Shown here one piece after another: positions 34,101 through 34,709 of a stretch of 34,709 nucleotides of DNA. The position numbers and the translations under genes were made by a program. Origin of the DNA: Bryobacteraceae bacterium (GTDB lineage: Bacteria > Acidobacteriota > Terriglobia > Bryobacterales > Bryobacteraceae); NCBI GenBank assembly GCA_025980665.1, contig JAICXC010000051.1:1-34709 (forward strand). The letters are read 5' to 3'. Within the stretch, counting starts at the first letter, position 1. The number at the start of each line of letters is the position of its first letter. The notes below the pieces were generated by a model. The model ran no database searches and was not told where the DNA came from. It saw only the letters and a program-made list of their open reading frames with translations.

Positions 34101-34232
34101 CCGGGCGTTAATTCGATCGTGGTGATCCAGCGGGATGTGTCGAGCAACTATGGCTACGACCCGAACAATGGCTACAACGACATTCCGCTCAACATTCCGA
34201 ACGGCCGCATCACCACAATCTTTGTGAAGTAG
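31104..34232 (+). CDS. Large secreted NHL-repeat protein with TIGR03437-like C-terminus
   Basis: A 1042-aa exported protein: signal peptide (LLCRFVLIASVPVWAQ), then about ten NHL-type propeller units across residues ~50-780. Each has a D-x-x-N-N-R-V-L core (DASNNRVLAW, DDGNNRVLRY, DAGNNRVLRF, DTNNNRVLSY, DTFNNRILGF, DSGNGRVLHF, DAANNRLVVF and more degenerate ones). Between most units runs a second recurring phrase, D-x-V-I-G-Q. The C-terminal ~250 residues (IIRNAFSFTSTHPLTPGMWA; LQMLVNGTPSGIYSVEQNAY; VNFVIPWEAP) match the beta domain TIGR03437 seen at the end of many Solibacter secreted proteins. A surface binding role is likely; the ligand is unknown. Confidence 0.9.
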   Translation: MKLLCRFVLIASVPVWAQVSPTINELPSREFGQARLLNPVTSGAPNLIEGRELNTPLGVVFAPSGGPMYVVDASNNRVLAWRNPGSLTKGAPADMVIGQRDLSSNIAQGPGPSPRDLSSGLTLPAGAAVDAGGNLYVLDDGNNRVLRYPNPFNQTTTPLAVDLVIGQKTQSSGNLANENNPKPSAKTVSFSPNGTFLRAGIALDRQGNLWVADAGNNRVLRFPVSQLAANTIEPVADRVIGQPDFVSNAAPNCSPCQTNLSVLLQPQSVAFDSNGALYVADGYARVLYYPDASIQTTASQVLGVVPASTTGQPPSFPNDFSLGNNFQNAPLSVFATGNAIFVADALANRVVRYTTPAGFVRSDTAPSPKIEGVIGQPDLFSGKANGGMIEPDATTLNTPLGGAFDSAGNLWVADTNNNRVLSYPANITFNYTGANLVIGQTDFPFNTPNLIEGREVWFLNGTAAGAGIAVDKNSNPPHLYIADTFNNRILGFRDARAVGADARTLLTQKPDLVIGQPAGDFFRSIVNYPNGDPDLPTATGLLRPIGLAVDDGGNLWVADSGNGRVLHFPSPFSVAAGTIQTADLVLGQSSFTQKNQSASAQNLSNPYGLALYPDGHLAVSDPALNRVLVFKKPFVNGETAFTVVGQQNFAAGGASSTLAGLNSPRHLATDTSGRLYVADAANNRLVVFRDTSNVAQTGPAAAFNFPNFGAPQGLAVSQISGEMWVTSGNTIYHLPEVTNFQNTSVILQQIGANEPLAIALDSFENPVVAEAINRVSFYFAKLIIRNAFSFTSTHPLTPGMWAQAAPLGKTFTALDEVHQDPPYPLMAAGLQMLVNGTPSGIYSVEQNAYVNFVIPWEAPTSGSAEFLLFNPATHEIVGAGTSLMTVADPAFRTTNFQGWGQVMALNLKADGTPNGLNGPQNQVGRGEMLQLALTGQGLVANPPADGFPPSGLTATNPLDLKVFVNGVDIGPANILASVLDPTYPGSWTINIKIPDIGPPPGVNSIVVIQRDVSSNYGYDPNNGYNDIPLNIPNGRITTIFVK

Positions 34233-34234
34233 AC

Positions 34235-34709
34235 TTAGTCGTCGCTGTTGAAGATGCCGGAGATGATGTCCAGGCCTTTGTGCTCGTCGCCGCCTGTGCG
34301 ATAAGGCGCGAGCTCGCGGCGCATTTTCTGGAGCGTCAGGCTCTGCACGATCACGCGGCCGGGACCCGTGAGGGTGGCGAGGAACAATCCTTCGCCTCCG
34401 AACAGCGCGGTGCGGATGCCGCCTGCAAGCTGGATATCGTAATCCACGGTTTCGTCGAACGCCACGATACAACCGGTGTCGATCTGTAGCGACTCGCCCG
34501 CGGCCAGCGTAAACTCGACGAAATCGCCGCCGGCGTGGATGAACACGGTGCCTGGTCCGGTGAGCTGTTCCAGGATGAATCCTTCGCCGCCGAAGAATCC
34601 AGCGCCGAGCCGTTTCACGAGGGCTATATTTAGCTGAACGCTGGATTGCGCAACGACGAACGCATCGCGTTGCACAAAGATGTTCTGGCCGGCTTTCAGC
34701 TCGAACGCC
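34235..34709 (-). CDS. AIM24/TIGR00266-family protein, 5' partial
   Basis: The frame is open to the last base of the window, so the N-terminus is missing; the GTG at 34675 is internal (the sequence upstream reads AFELKAGQNIFVQRDAF). The visible ~157 residues show the Gly-rich beta repeats of the AIM24 fold: KRLGAGFFGGEGFILEQLTG followed by PGTVFIHAGG, and TALFGGEGLFLATLTGPGRV. The family is trimeric and widespread, named after a yeast mitochondrial protein; its bacterial role is not established. It converges with the NHL gene, only 2 bp separating the stop codons. Confidence 0.88.
   Translation of the reverse strand, partial: AFELKAGQNIFVQRDAFVVAQSSVQLNIALVKRLGAGFFGGEGFILEQLTGPGTVFIHAGGDFVEFTLAAGESLQIDTGCIVAFDETVDYDIQLAGGIRTALFGGEGLFLATLTGPGRVIVQSLTLQKMRRELAPYRTGGDEHKGLDIISGIFNSDD

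Overview
The window looks like a chromosomal segment of a soil Acidobacteriota, most likely the Bryobacterales/Solibacter lineage (inference). The evidence is a set of secreted families typical of that group: two TIGR03435/DUF3738 proteins, a VWFA-related acidobacterial protein (TIGR03436 type), an SBBP-repeat propeller, an NHL-repeat propeller with a TIGR03437-like C-terminus, and a small coiled-coil/AT-hook protein. The DNA is GC-rich, genes are tightly packed, and GTG/TTG starts are common. I see no insertion sequences, CRISPR arrays, rRNA or tRNA genes.

Layout. 1-1802: end of a surface-polysaccharide locus (methyltransferase, then a Wzm-type ABC permease with an unusual N-terminal domain). 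1799-2755: secreted VWFA protein on the minus strand. 2808-3413: AlkA-like glycosylase. 3487-7773: compact operon yebC-ruvC-secreted protein-TlpA-like thioredoxin-deoB, with three ATGA overlaps. 7763-8725: secreted repeat protein (-). 8807-10629: miaB and a DUF151 nuclease-family gene. 10665-13524: two tandem secreted paralogs (-). 13680-16524: sodium:solute symporter plus APC permease with overlapping ends. 16711-16905: AT-hook mini-protein behind a structured leader. 16951-17581: decayed pyrF. 17568-19646: SBBP propeller (-). 19829-20248: a second decayed gene, probably an aspartic protease. 20590-22147: PEBP-family protein and a DUF3738 protein. 22144-25139: a DUF3738-uup operon (-). 25301-25996: peptidoglycan-binding/AvrRpt2-like cysteine protease. 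26041-28188: YfhO-type membrane protein. 28106-29012: padR plus a membrane protein (-). 29078-30933: mqnA-mqnC of the futalosine menaquinone pathway (-). 31104-34232: NHL propeller. 34235-34709: AIM24-family gene cut by the window edge.

Functional picture. Housekeeping functions (recombination, DNA repair, tRNA modification, nucleoside catabolism, menaquinone synthesis, ABC-F translation factor) are interleaved with secreted or membrane lineage-specific proteins. I found no obvious new multi-gene defence or biosynthetic system. The strongest unexplained signals are at RNA/regulatory level and in gene decay: a 15-bp hairpin that buries the uup start codon and displays its Shine-Dalgarno-like sequence in the loop; a pyrF pseudogene with five frame changes all in the same direction; several structured leaders; and convergent gene pairs that share a single CTAG as both stop codons.
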